NCBI GenBank assembly: GCA_023391315.1
Contig: JAEWBD010000026.1
Span: forward strand, 1-11,625
Length of the DNA stretch: 11,625 bases
Direction of reading: 5' to 3'
From: Bacteroidota bacterium
GTDB lineage: Bacteria; Bacteroidota; Bacteroidia; Chitinophagales; Chitinophagaceae
Shown: positions 1-8,361 of the stretch, in pieces
Layout: every line of letters begins with the position of its first letter
Position numbering within the stretch: the stretch's first letter is position 1
Program-made: the position numbers and the translations under genes
The notes under the pieces: generated by a model
The model's database searches: none
What the model was told of the DNA's origin: nothing
The model's input: only the letters and a program-made list of their open reading frames with translations

Positions 1-405
1 GTTTCATCTGAATGGCGTAAAGACTCCATCAATCTTGCCGATTATATAAATGCCGGGAATGTTTTAATAGCTTTCAGGAATACGGAAGAATATGAGAATA
101 ATATTTATTTGGATGATATCAACCTCAGGACGGTTACCATTAATCCAAACTTAAAAGCAAAGGGATTTTTAGTAACGCCTAATCCAACGGCCGGCAATGT
201 TGCGGTACAGTTTTATCCGCCGCCGTCTAATCTCAAGGCAATTGTTGTATACAGCATGATCGGGCAAAAGTTAATGCAGGTAAATGTATCCGGCGATGCA
301 TTCAGCTATTACAATATTGACTTTAGCCGTTTCGCAGCAGGAGTGTATATAGTCCAGGCAATATTTTCAGATAAGGTGTTAACGAAGAAGATTGTCAAAT
401 TATAA
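1..405 (+). CDS. Secreted protein with T9SS C-terminal sorting domain (5' truncated)
   Basis: The reading frame is open from the first base, so only the last 134 residues are visible and the true start lies outside the window. The first ~45 residues (WRKDSINLADY, then NVLIAFRNTEEYENNIYLDD) match the end of a jelly-roll cleaved-adhesin / MAM-like domain found in secreted Bacteroidota proteins. Residues ~60-134 form a type A Por-secretion sorting domain: a PNPTAGN opening motif, VYSMIGQKL in the middle, an AAGVYIVQ strand and the terminal KKIVKL. In the T9SS this domain directs passage across the outer membrane and is normally removed as the protein is attached to the surface or released. The catalytic or binding part is missing, so the substrate cannot be named. 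A TTG at 109 lies inside the domain and is not a credible start. Confidence 0.9.
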   Translation, partial: VSSEWRKDSINLADYINAGNVLIAFRNTEEYENNIYLDDINLRTVTINPNLKAKGFLVTPNPTAGNVAVQFYPPPSNLKAIVVYSMIGQKLMQVNVSGDAFSYYNIDFSRFAAGVYIVQAIFSDKVLTKKIVKL

Positions 406-419
406 TTTTCAGTAAGCGA

Positions 420-452
420 TTCAAGAACGCAAAGTGCTAAGTTGGCTAGGCA
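420..452. repeat. Short degenerate GCAAAG/GCTAAG intergenic repeat
   Basis: Between the sorting-domain gene and prc there are near-repeated units: ACGCAAAG, TGCTAAG, TTGGCTAGG. They resemble the degenerate intergenic GCAAAG-type repeats I recall from many Bacteroidota genomes, but the copy here is short and imperfect. No terminator hairpin or clear promoter is visible in the 98-base gap. Confidence 0.3.
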
Positions 453-503
453 TAAAATAAATAACTTAACTATTGCTATAAATCAAATACAATTTACAAC
501 TCA

Positions 504-2600
504 ATGGCCCGGTATTTCTATTTAGTTAAAACTGCTTTTATTACGGCTTTATTTTTAAGTTCAGAAGTTTCATTTGCACAAACTTTTAATCAAGCTGCTA
601 ACAATGCTTTTATTGTTTCAAGAATGGTTGATAAACTGCATGTACAACCCAGGGATTTAAATGACAGTTTATCCGGGGATTTTTTTAGCCAGTTGCTGAA
701 ACAGCTCGATGAAGAACATGTCTACTTTAATAAAGAAGATATTCAGCAATTGGCTGTATATCGTTTGCAACTTGATGATGAGGTAAAACAAAAGCAATCG
801 GTTTTTCTGACACTGGTTAAAAATCTATATTCCAAAAGATTGCAGCAAGCCGATACTATTATTGATGCTGTAAGCAGACAGCCTTTTGATTTTTCCAAAC
901 CGGAAAAATTTACACTTGCTGAGGACACATCGTATCCAGCCAGTGTTGCCGCCATGCATAGTAAATTGTACAAAAAAATCAAGCTTGAAACATTATATCA
1001 CCTTCTTGATATAAATGACGAATTAAATGAAAATGATAAGAAAAAATACAGGTATGAATTTGATAGTGCAGCCATTGATCTTCAGAAGAAAACCATATCG
1101 GCCTATAAAAGAAACATACAAAGAATCATGCAATCTCCCGGCGGGTTGGATCAGTTTATTGCAAACAATTATTGTAGTGCGCTTGCTTGTTGCTACGATC
1201 CGCATACAGAATTTTTTCCTTTAACCGAAGCCGAGAATTTTGCGGGTGAATTGGGCAGCCAGTCTTTCCGTTTTGGTTTTGCCATAAAAGATGATGCCGG
1301 TGGTGGCGTAACAATTAATGAGCTTGAGCCTGGCAGTTCCGCCTTTAAAAGCGGTATGCTAAATAAAGGCGATAAATTTCAAATCTTACAATGGGAAAAA
1401 CAGAGCGCCATTGACGTGTCTGATGCAAGCGCTGTTGAAATCAGCCGTATTCTTTCACAAAGCAATCACGACAGGCTAACAATAACTGTTAAAAAAGCGG
1501 ACGGGAGTTTAAGAACGTTGACATTAGTGAAGACTCCGGTTGATCCCGATGACGACGCCAAAGTAAAAAGCTTTATACTGAAAGGCAATAAAACCTTTGG
1601 TTACATTTCACTGCCGGCATTTTACAATGATGGTGATGAAACGATGACTGGCAGCGGTTGTGCCAATGATGTAGCGAAAGAAATCATAAAGCTTAAAAAA
1701 GAAAACATCAACGGTTTAATATTAGACCTGCGTTATAATGGCGGTGGTTCTGTGCATGAAGCTGCAGAACTTGCCGGTATTTTCATTGATGCCGGCCCTG
1801 TGGCCCAGATCAAGAGTAGCTATGAAGAAAAAATATTTACATTAAAAGATGTAAACCGGGGCACTATATATGATGGGCCGCTGATCGTTTTGGTTAATGG
1901 TTACAGCGCATCTGCATCAGAAATGCTGGCGGCCGCCCTGCAGGACTATAACCGTGCGTTGATTGTAGGTTCGCCAACGTTTGGCAAAGCTACAGGCCAG
2001 CTTGTATTGCCGCTTGATACTTCAATAAACATACGTGAATATGCCGGTGATAAAAAGACAGATTATTATCTCAAGCTCACCACTATTAAACTGTATAGGG
2101 TAAATGGAACCACTGCACAATTTAACGGCGTAAAACCAGATATTATTTTGCCAGATTTTTTGCAGGCCAGGGCAGAACGCGAAGCAAGCGAACCCTTTGC
2201 TTTACCACCAACTATTATTGATGCCAATAAATATTACAGGCCATATGCTGCTTTACAGGTTGATGCCTTAAAAACGGTGGCGGCGCAGGATATGGATACG
2301 ATGTCTTATTTCAAACGGCTGGCTGCATATATTCAAAAATACAGGGAGGAAATTAAGCCTGCCGATGTTTCGCTTAACTGGGCAGATGCGATAGCTTTAA
2401 ACAAAAAAGATCCTGCTGCACAGCCTGCTGTTGGCAATGATTATTCAAACAATTATACAATCAGTAATAATGCTTATGATATGGAAAAACTGAAAGTGGA
2501 CGCGTCTTCCGGAGATTTAAATGAATCTTTTAAAAAGTTTTTGTTGCACGATCCTTATATTAAAATCACTTTCGATGTGCTTGAAGTAATGAACAAATAA
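504..2600 (+). CDS. prc: Tail-specific carboxy-terminal processing protease, S41 family
   Basis: This is a complete 698-residue periplasmic protease of the Prc/Tsp type (E. coli Prc is about 680). It degrades or trims proteins from their C-termini, including envelope and peptidoglycan-related substrates in studied species. Residues 1-25 are a Sec signal peptide ending SFA before QT, with no lipobox cysteine. Residues ~26-240 fit the Tsp N-terminal domain, ~250-335 a PDZ domain that binds substrate tails, ~350-550 the S41 core and ~555-690 the Tsp C-terminal domain. The core carries DLRYNGGG, then YSASASEM with nucleophile Ser470, the QDY aspartate Asp481, and PTFGKAT with general-base Lys495. 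The Ser-Lys spacing of 25 and Ser-Asp spacing of 11 equal those of E. coli Prc (430/441/455). The ATG has no Shine-Dalgarno, as expected for the phylum, and is fixed by the signal peptide. No frameshift is seen. Confidence 0.95.
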   Translation: MARYFYLVKTAFITALFLSSEVSFAQTFNQAANNAFIVSRMVDKLHVQPRDLNDSLSGDFFSQLLKQLDEEHVYFNKEDIQQLAVYRLQLDDEVKQKQSVFLTLVKNLYSKRLQQADTIIDAVSRQPFDFSKPEKFTLAEDTSYPASVAAMHSKLYKKIKLETLYHLLDINDELNENDKKKYRYEFDSAAIDLQKKTISAYKRNIQRIMQSPGGLDQFIANNYCSALACCYDPHTEFFPLTEAENFAGELGSQSFRFGFAIKDDAGGGVTINELEPGSSAFKSGMLNKGDKFQILQWEKQSAIDVSDASAVEISRILSQSNHDRLTITVKKADGSLRTLTLVKTPVDPDDDAKVKSFILKGNKTFGYISLPAFYNDGDETMTGSGCANDVAKEIIKLKKENINGLILDLRYNGGGSVHEAAELAGIFIDAGPVAQIKSSYEEKIFTLKDVNRGTIYDGPLIVLVNGYSASASEMLAAALQDYNRALIVGSPTFGKATGQLVLPLDTSINIREYAGDKKTDYYLKLTTIKLYRVNGTTAQFNGVKPDIILPDFLQARAEREASEPFALPPTIIDANKYYRPYAALQVDALKTVAAQDMDTMSYFKRLAAYIQKYREEIKPADVSLNWADAIALNKKDPAAQPAVGNDYSNNYTISNNAYDMEKLKVDASSGDLNESFKKFLLHDPYIKITFDVLEVMNK

Positions 2601-2683
2601 ACTGCCTGGAATTTTTACGCCATTTCAAAAAAATGTATTTATTTGCTGTGCTTTTTTAACTGCTTATTCAAATCAAATATACA

Positions 2684-3739
2684 ATGAAACGCAAATTTAC
2701 CCTCCCCTTGCAAACAGGCTTTGCTATAGTCTTATTGCTCCTGTTTTCTTTTCAACTTACTGCCCAGGACATTGATAACCCCGGTGGTTACATGACTGCT
2801 ATTTCCAGTGCGGAACGGGTTATGAGTAAAACATACCTTGACTATATAAGCGCTGTAGCACACAGCGGCAAAGCGAGAAAAGTAGAAAAGAAGCGGCAAC
2901 AAACGCTTGAAAGCATACAGAATTGCAAGTACAAAATTTCAGACCTGCCATATTATAAAGGCGATAATTCCCTGCGCAAAAGCAGCATGGAATATATTGA
3001 CATGTGCTATAAGGTTTTTAATGAAGACTATGCCCATATTGTGAACATGGAAGAGATTGCAGACCAGAGCATTGATGGAATGCAGTTTTATATTTTAACC
3101 ATGGAGAAAACAAATGAAAAACTGCATGACGCGTTTGCAAAAGTGGAACAAGCCCAGAAAGATTTTGCTGCAAAATATAACGTTACTATTGTAGATACTA
3201 AAGACCGGCTGTCTGATAATATGGAAATCACTTCAAAGGTTAATCATTACAAAGACCAGTTGTATCTCATATTCTTTAAATGCAATTGGCAGGATGAACA
3301 AATAACAAAAGCCATCAATGCAAAAAAAATAACTGGGATTGAAGAATCCAGGAATGCACTGGCTGCTTACGCCAAAGAAGGATTGCTTGCATTAGACAGC
3401 CTGGATAATTTTGACGGTGATCACTCACTTGCACAGAGCTGCAGACAGGCTTTGATGTTTTATCAAAAACATGCTGAGGTTGATTTGCCCAGGGTTACGG
3501 ACTTCTTTTTGAAAGAAGAAGCCTTTAATAAATTAAAAAAATCAATGGATATCAAAGGCCAGGATAATTTAACCAAACAGGATGTGGATGCATACAATAA
3601 GGCTGTAAAAGATTATAATGCCACTATTAATGAATACAATCAGCTAAATAATAATGTGAACACTTCAAAAAGCCAGATGATTAATAACTGGAACAATGCC
3701 AATATGCAATTTATGGATGCACACATTCCACGTGTATAA
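2684..3739 (+). CDS. Exported helical protein of unknown function
   Basis: This 351-residue protein has a clear Sec signal peptide: MKRK, a hydrophobic stretch at ~13-24, and likely cleavage around LTAQ-D (residue 28). The mature part has no transmembrane segment, no lipobox and no catalytic motif I recognise. It looks almost entirely alpha-helical and is rich in Lys, Asn, Gln, Asp and Glu. Candidate coiled-coil segments lie at ~140-165 and ~300-335, the latter Asn-rich (YNKAVKDYNATINEYNQLNNN). Four cysteines (81, 108, 200, 253) could form disulfides in the periplasm. It loosely recalls the exported helical proteins labelled LIC11966-type in Leptospira and Bacteroidota; that is from memory and tentative. 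It starts 83 bases after prc in the same direction and ends before a strong terminator, so it may be co-transcribed with prc, possibly as a partner or substrate, but nothing proves a link. Confidence 0.8.
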   Translation: MKRKFTLPLQTGFAIVLLLLFSFQLTAQDIDNPGGYMTAISSAERVMSKTYLDYISAVAHSGKARKVEKKRQQTLESIQNCKYKISDLPYYKGDNSLRKSSMEYIDMCYKVFNEDYAHIVNMEEIADQSIDGMQFYILTMEKTNEKLHDAFAKVEQAQKDFAAKYNVTIVDTKDRLSDNMEITSKVNHYKDQLYLIFFKCNWQDEQITKAINAKKITGIEESRNALAAYAKEGLLALDSLDNFDGDHSLAQSCRQALMFYQKHAEVDLPRVTDFFLKEEAFNKLKKSMDIKGQDNLTKQDVDAYNKAVKDYNATINEYNQLNNNVNTSKSQMINNWNNANMQFMDAHIPRV

Positions 3740-3756
3740 ACCACTTTAAACTCGCT

Positions 3757-3799
3757 CAATAAAAAACCTGTTGTGCTTGCCGCAACGGGTTTTTTATTG
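3757..3799 (+). terminator. Intrinsic terminator after the exported protein gene
   Basis: A hairpin with arms 3757-3773 and 3783-3799 (core AAAAAACCTGTTG against CAACGGGTTTTTT, one T-G wobble) and a 9-base loop starts 17 bases past the stop codon at 3739. The descending arm ends in a run of T, the classic rho-independent form. Because the ascending arm begins with A-rich sequence, it could also work on the opposite strand, though no minus-strand gene ends here. Confidence 0.88.
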
Positions 3800-3825
3800 C
3801 CGGTTTGAAATTTGTTGTTTGAACA

Positions 3826-3853
3826 TTGCATTCAGTTTCCCTGTTTATATTTG
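3826..3853 (+). promoter_or_regulatory. Bacteroidota-type promoter for bglX
   Basis: TATATTTG at 3846-3853 is an exact match to the Bacteroidota -7 consensus TAnnTTTG. A TTG at 3826-3828 lies 17 bases upstream as a -33 element, at the short end of accepted spacing. Transcription would start near 3860, giving a leader of about 13 bases before the bglX ATG at 3873. It lies just downstream of the preceding terminator, which supports independent transcription of bglX. Confidence 0.65.
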
Positions 3854-3872
3854 AACAAGTAAATTCTTTGCC

Positions 3873-6158
3873 ATGAAAAAAATCTGCCTGTTCATTCTTT
3901 TTACAATAACTGCTGCCTCGTTCTTATCTGCCCAGCAAACTTACCAGCAGGAACAAAAGATGAATGCTTTTGTGAAAGACCTTATGGGCAAAATGACACT
4001 GGACGAAAAGATAGGCCAGCTAAACCTTGTTACGCCCGGAGGTGCTGTTACGGGATCAGTGGTTAGCACTGATGTAGATAGTAAAATCCGTAATGGGCAG
4101 GTTGGCGGATTATTTGGTATAAATGGGCCGGATCAAATCCGCAAGGCTCAGGACATCGCGGTAAAAAAATCGCGCCTCAAAATCCCGCTGATGTTTGGTT
4201 TGGATGTTATTCATGGCCATCGTACCATATTCCCCATTCCACTCGGTTTATCCTGTTCATGGGATATGCCGCTGATTGAACAAAGTGCACGCATTGCGGC
4301 AACAGAAGCTGCCGCCGATGGTTTAAACTGGGTGTATTCGCCAATGGTTGATATAGCCCGTGATCCGCGCTGGGGGCGCATTGCAGAAGGTTCGGGTGAA
4401 GATACTTATCTCGGTTCAAAGATAGCTGCGGCTATGGTGCGTGGTTACCAGGGAAAAGACATGGCTGCCAAAGATGCCGTAATGGCTTGCGTAAAACATT
4501 ATGCATTATATGGCGCTGCAGAAGCAGGTCGCGATTATAATACAGTTGATATGAGCCGTATAAGAATGTATCAATATTATCTGCCGCCTTACAAAGCGGC
4601 CGTTGATGCAGGCGTTGGCAGTGTAATGAGTTCTTTTAATGAAGTGGATGGTATTCCGGCTACCGGCAATACATTTTTATTAACCGATGTGTTGCGTAAT
4701 CAATGGGGTTTTAAAGGTTTTGTTGTGAGTGATTACACCTCGGTAAGTGAAATGATCAATCATGGTGTTGGTGATTTGCAACAGGTATCCGCTCAATCTT
4801 TAAAAGCCGGTTTGGATATGGATATGGTGGCGGAAGGATTTTTAACCACGTTAAAAAAATCTTTGCAGGAAGGTAAGGTTACCCAAAAAGAAATCGATGA
4901 TGCCTGCAGAAGAGTGTTAGAAGCAAAATATAAAATGGGTTTGTTTGATGATCCTTATCGTCATTGTGATGCGCAACGTGCAAAAGATGCAATTTTAACC
5001 GATAGCAACCGTATGGCTGTTCGCACGGCAGCAGAACATTCCTTTGTTTTATTAAAGAACAGCAATAATATTTTACCATTAAAAAAATCAGGAACAATTG
5101 CATTGATTGGCCCCCTGGCAGATAATCAACGCAATATGTTAGGCACCTGGAATATTCGCGGCGAATACAATGAAGATATTACCGTGCTGCAGGGTATTAA
5201 GCATATTGCGGGCAATGATGTACATGTGTTATATGTAAAAGGCGCCAACATAAGCGATGATTCCATGATCGTTAAAAACATTAATGATTTTGCCAAAGAA
5301 ATTGATGTAGATACAAGAACGCCGCAGCAAATGATTGATGAAGCAGTTGCTGCGGCTAATAAAGCAGATGTTGTGGTGGCCTGCCTGGGTGAAGCAGCCG
5401 ATTTTACCGGCGAAGCAGCCAGCATGAGCAATATAAGCCTGCAGCAAAGCCAGCAACATTTATTGGCTGCCTTGGTGGCAACGGGTAAGCCGGTTGTGGT
5501 TGTGTTATTTAACGGAAGACCGATGACCTTAACCTGGGAAGATAAAAATGCAACCGCTATTTTAGATGTTTGGTTTCCCGGCACCGAAGCCGGCAATGCC
5601 ATTGCCAATGTGTTGTTTGGCAACTATAATCCTTCGGGAAAACTTACTACTACCTTTCCGCAGAATGTTGGCCAGATTCCGCTTTACTATAATCACAAAA
5701 ACACAGGCAGGCCCTTAAATCCGGGCGATGGCCATAAATTCAAATCAGATTATTTGGATGTAAGCAACGATCCTTTATATCCGTTTGGTTATGGCTTAAG
5801 CTATACAAGTTTCAGCTATAGCGATCCTGTTTTAAGTAAAACCAACATTAGCGGAACAGAAGGGTTGACGGTAACCGTTAACGTAAGCAATACAGGTAAT
5901 TATGATGGTGAAGAAGTTGTGCAATTGTATTTGCATGATAAAGTAGCCAGCATTACACCGGCTGTAAAGGAGTTGAAAGGATTTCAGAAAATATTTTTGA
6001 AAAAGGGCGAAAGCAAACAGGTAGTATTCAATATTAATCATAGTGACCTGATGTTTTATGATTCAGATTTAAAACTCATTGCAGAGCCCGGCGAATTTGA
6101 AGTGATGACAGGGCCAAATTCAAGCGATGTAAAAAAAGTATCTTTCTGGCTGAAGTAA
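3873..6158 (+). CDS. bglX: Periplasmic beta-glucosidase, glycoside hydrolase family 3
   Basis: This complete 761-residue protein (E. coli BglX is 765) hydrolyses terminal beta-linked glucose from glucosides and short oligosaccharides, with retention of configuration. Residues 1-20 are a signal peptide (FLSA before QQ) with no lipobox, so it is likely periplasmic. Residues ~35-330 form the GH3 barrel: GLDVIHG with Asp111, DPRWGR with Arg169, VKHY with Lys208-His209, and the nucleophile in GFVVSDY, Asp287. Residues ~390-620 form the alpha/beta sandwich domain, whose GEAADFTGEAAS segment (506-517) holds the probable acid/base glutamate, Glu507 or Glu514. Residues ~660-740 are a fibronectin III-like domain (VNVSNTG, GEEVVQLYL, ELKGF). 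The ATG is set by the signal peptide and sits just below a good promoter. A sugar kinase follows on the same strand. The exact natural glucoside cannot be read from sequence. Confidence 0.95.
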   Translation: MKKICLFILFTITAASFLSAQQTYQQEQKMNAFVKDLMGKMTLDEKIGQLNLVTPGGAVTGSVVSTDVDSKIRNGQVGGLFGINGPDQIRKAQDIAVKKSRLKIPLMFGLDVIHGHRTIFPIPLGLSCSWDMPLIEQSARIAATEAAADGLNWVYSPMVDIARDPRWGRIAEGSGEDTYLGSKIAAAMVRGYQGKDMAAKDAVMACVKHYALYGAAEAGRDYNTVDMSRIRMYQYYLPPYKAAVDAGVGSVMSSFNEVDGIPATGNTFLLTDVLRNQWGFKGFVVSDYTSVSEMINHGVGDLQQVSAQSLKAGLDMDMVAEGFLTTLKKSLQEGKVTQKEIDDACRRVLEAKYKMGLFDDPYRHCDAQRAKDAILTDSNRMAVRTAAEHSFVLLKNSNNILPLKKSGTIALIGPLADNQRNMLGTWNIRGEYNEDITVLQGIKHIAGNDVHVLYVKGANISDDSMIVKNINDFAKEIDVDTRTPQQMIDEAVAAANKADVVVACLGEAADFTGEAASMSNISLQQSQQHLLAALVATGKPVVVVLFNGRPMTLTWEDKNATAILDVWFPGTEAGNAIANVLFGNYNPSGKLTTTFPQNVGQIPLYYNHKNTGRPLNPGDGHKFKSDYLDVSNDPLYPFGYGLSYTSFSYSDPVLSKTNISGTEGLTVTVNVSNTGNYDGEEVVQLYLHDKVASITPAVKELKGFQKIFLKKGESKQVVFNINHSDLMFYDSDLKLIAEPGEFEVMTGPNSSDVKKVSFWLK

Positions 6159-6160
6159 AT

Positions 6161-6191
6161 GTTTGAAGTTTGAAATATAAAGTTTAAAGTT
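6161..6191 (+). repeat. Tandem 7-base repeat between bglX and the ROK kinase
   Basis: Right after the bglX stop codon, four consecutive 7-base units read GTTTGAA, GTTTGAA, ATATAAA and GTTTAAA, followed by GTT. The first two are identical and the others diverged. Similar GTTTGAA strings occur between genes in Chitinophagaceae as far as I recall. No hairpin is formed. Confidence 0.55.
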
Positions 6192-6270
6192 GGGCAGCAA
6201 GTAATGAATGAAAACTGGTTATTGGAGAACAGGTAGCAGTAATAAAATTCATCAAAAAATTTACAGGTAT

Positions 6271-6975
6271 ATGAATGAAGGAAATATATTAGCGATAGAT
6301 ATTGGCGGATCGCACATCAAAGCTATTTTATTAAATAAGGAAGGGGAGCCTGTTTCAGAATATGTAAAAATACCAACGCCGCAACCTTCTACACCCACTA
6401 ATATATTAGATGGTATTAAAGAGCTGGTAAAGGGCCTTAAAGAATATGATAAAATAGCTGTAGGATTTCCCGGTTATATTAAAAATGGTGTAGTTAAAAC
6501 GGCGCCCAATCTTGGCACTGATGACTGGAAAGATTTTGACCTGCAGAATTTTCTCGGCAAACTCCTGCGAAAGCCCGCCAGGGTAGTGAACGATGCGGAC
6601 CTCCAGGGGGTAGGTATTGTAAGTGGCAAAGGCCTTGAAATGGTAATAACGCTGGGTACGGGCTTTGGTACTGCCCTGCTGCTTGATGGTAAGTTACTGC
6701 CACATTTTGAAATTGCACACCACCCTGTAAAAACCGATAAAGATTATGATGAGTATGTTGGTGAAAAAGCCTACAATCAAAAAGGAAAAGAACAATGGAA
6801 CCGCAGGATGGAAAAAGTATTTAAGATTTTAAAAACAGTATTTAATTATGATCGCTTGTATATAAGTGGCGGCAATGCCAGGAACTTAACCATGCCGCTG
6901 GATGATAATATGATTATCGCCAATAACAAAGAGGGCATTAGGGGAGGAGCGAGGCTGTGGAAAGATGATAAATAA
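6271..6975 (+). CDS. ROK-family sugar kinase, probable polyphosphate glucokinase
   Basis: This 234-residue kinase probably phosphorylates glucose to glucose 6-phosphate in the cytoplasm. The phosphate loop AIDIGGSHIKA (8-18) opens the ROK/actin-like fold. GFPGYIKNG follows, then VVNDAD with catalytic-base candidate Asp108, ITLGTGFGTALLLDG (126-140) as the second phosphate loop, FEIAHHP with sugar-binding Glu147 and His150, and YISGGNARN near the C-terminus. The zinc motif (CxCGxxGC) of many ROK repressors and hexokinases is absent, and the length is short, both as in polyphosphate glucokinases. Whether it uses polyphosphate or ATP cannot be read from these motifs. The start is placed at the ATG at 6271 because it gives MNEGNILAIDIGGS; an in-frame ATG at 6208 would add 21 residues unlike the family. 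It lies 112 bases after bglX, suggesting joint use of glucosides. The stop is 6 bases from the convergent alditol oxidase. Confidence 0.8.
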   Translation: MNEGNILAIDIGGSHIKAILLNKEGEPVSEYVKIPTPQPSTPTNILDGIKELVKGLKEYDKIAVGFPGYIKNGVVKTAPNLGTDDWKDFDLQNFLGKLLRKPARVVNDADLQGVGIVSGKGLEMVITLGTGFGTALLLDGKLLPHFEIAHHPVKTDKDYDEYVGEKAYNQKGKEQWNRRMEKVFKILKTVFNYDRLYISGGNARNLTMPLDDNMIIANNKEGIRGGARLWKDDK

Positions 6976-6981
6976 TTCCTG

Positions 6982-8250
6982 CTAATCAAGAAAAATATTA
7001 CGGTTTAGAAAATCATTCCTGAATTTTCCTTTAGTATCATATTCTTTAACCAGGCTTTTAAACGCATCCATTTTTTCATACCTGTTTTGTAACTGGATGC
7101 CTGTCATCGAAAATAATTTTCCCCAATGAGGCTTTGCATTATAGGTTGCTAAAGTTGCTTCAATTAAAGGCAATAACTTTTGTACTGCGGGCCAGTTTTG
7201 TTTCCAGGTAAAATGGATAGCCGTGGAGTTTTGTTTATAGCAAGGGCTAAGCCAGAGTTCATCTGCTGCAATACTCCTTATTTCTGAAATCAATAAATGG
7301 GGGCTTATTTTATCAGTAAGCTTCTGAACCGCCATGATGGCATCAACAGCGTGTTCATGCGCTACAAAATATTCTGATTGCAATTCTTCGCCACTGCTTG
7401 GTGTAAAACCCATTTTAAAATGCGGCAAACGATCATGCCATGCGCCGGCCACACCCATTTGTTCTGTACAATGCACTGCTGAAATTGATGCAATAGGATG
7501 CAGGTTTTGTGTTGCAGGTATTGCATCAAAAAATGCTTTCCTGCTTGCCTCTTGCTCACTCAATTTCTGTTTTACCCAAACTTCATTTATATCATTTGTC
7601 CAGTCGGTAAACAGGCTTACACTGTAACCGGCGCCCATAATAGCTTTAAAATTTTCTTTCATTGTATTAAAAGAGAGATGCTCAAAAACAAATTGCCGCA
7701 TATTATAGGTTGGTTCTGCCTGCAGAGCGATGCTTGTTATAATACCGGCTGCGCCAAGGTTTACTACAAGCCCGTTAAACTTTTCACCGTCTTTTTCTTT
7801 TGATAAATGATGAAGCCCACCTTCTGCATCAATAAATTCAAAGGCGGTAACAGCGGCTGATAAATTTTTATTATTAATTCCTGATCCATGTGTTGCCGTA
7901 ATACAGGCGCCCGCAACTGAAATATGCGGCAACGAAGCAAGGTTGTGCAGCGCCAATCCTTTGCTGTTGATCAATGGCGCCAATTCTCCATATTTCATGC
8001 CAGCCTGCATTGTAACTGTACGGTTGGTTTCATCAATGTGCAACAGTTTATTCATCGGCAATAATGAAATAAAATTATGCCGGCTGTCGGCAATGGTATT
8101 AAAGCAGTGCCTGGTGCCTAAGGCTTTAATATTCGTATGTTTTGCGATAATATCCTGCGCTTCATTTACGGAAGTAGCCTCGTATAATTTATTGCTGTTG
8201 TAAGTAACATTGCCTGCCCAGTTTTTGAGCAGATTGGGAGATGTTTCCAT
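6982..8250 (-). CDS. aldO: FAD-dependent alditol oxidase (AldO-like)
   Basis: This 422-residue flavoenzyme of the vanillyl-alcohol oxidase / aldonolactone oxidase fold closely follows Streptomyces coelicolor AldO (418 residues), which oxidises xylitol, sorbitol and similar polyols to aldoses with release of hydrogen peroxide. Matching points: NWAGNVTY at the start; LGTRHCFN with His48, equal to the covalent FAD histidine 46; ASLPHISVAG with Ser106; ATHGSG; SLFTDW; FTPSSGEELQSEY; EIRSIAADELWLSP with Glu323 and Arg325 (AldO Glu320, Arg322); HFTW with His346 and Thr348; and KPHWGK with Lys378 (AldO Lys375). All active-site residues I can place are kept. No signal peptide is visible, so it is probably cytoplasmic. 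The ATG at 8250 is preferred over one at 8283 because it aligns with AldO's N-terminus. It converges on the ROK gene with a 6-base gap and diverges from the kinase gene at 8362. Other sugar-acid lactone oxidases are less likely. Confidence 0.9.
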   Translation of the reverse strand: METSPNLLKNWAGNVTYNSNKLYEATSVNEAQDIIAKHTNIKALGTRHCFNTIADSRHNFISLLPMNKLLHIDETNRTVTMQAGMKYGELAPLINSKGLALHNLASLPHISVAGACITATHGSGINNKNLSAAVTAFEFIDAEGGLHHLSKEKDGEKFNGLVVNLGAAGIITSIALQAEPTYNMRQFVFEHLSFNTMKENFKAIMGAGYSVSLFTDWTNDINEVWVKQKLSEQEASRKAFFDAIPATQNLHPIASISAVHCTEQMGVAGAWHDRLPHFKMGFTPSSGEELQSEYFVAHEHAVDAIMAVQKLTDKISPHLLISEIRSIAADELWLSPCYKQNSTAIHFTWKQNWPAVQKLLPLIEATLATYNAKPHWGKLFSMTGIQLQNRYEKMDAFKSLVKEYDTKGKFRNDFLNRNIFLD

Positions 8251-8361
8251 TAAATGCAGAGTTATACAAAATAACCTTATCACGATATTTGCGTTGCATA
8301 TTTCTCACAAATTCCAATTGAATAAAAAATTATATTCATTCGATAAAATCAATTTTTGCAA

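Noticed and set aside
5126..5623. 165-residue open frame on the minus strand
   Set aside because: It lies wholly inside bglX, is biased towards Ala, Ser, Thr and Leu as expected for an antisense frame, and shows no domain.
6208..6270. Upstream ATG extending the ROK kinase by 21 residues
   Set aside because: The extra residues match nothing in the family, and the ATG at 6271 places the phosphate loop at the normal distance from the N-terminus.
8251..8283. Upstream start extending AldO by 11 residues
   Set aside because: The ATG at 8250 aligns with the N-terminus of Streptomyces AldO; the extension is hydrophobic but too short for a signal peptide.
8351..8358. AATTTTTG as a -7 promoter element giving a leaderless kinase mRNA
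   Set aside because: It misses one consensus base and no TTG lies 17-23 bases upstream.
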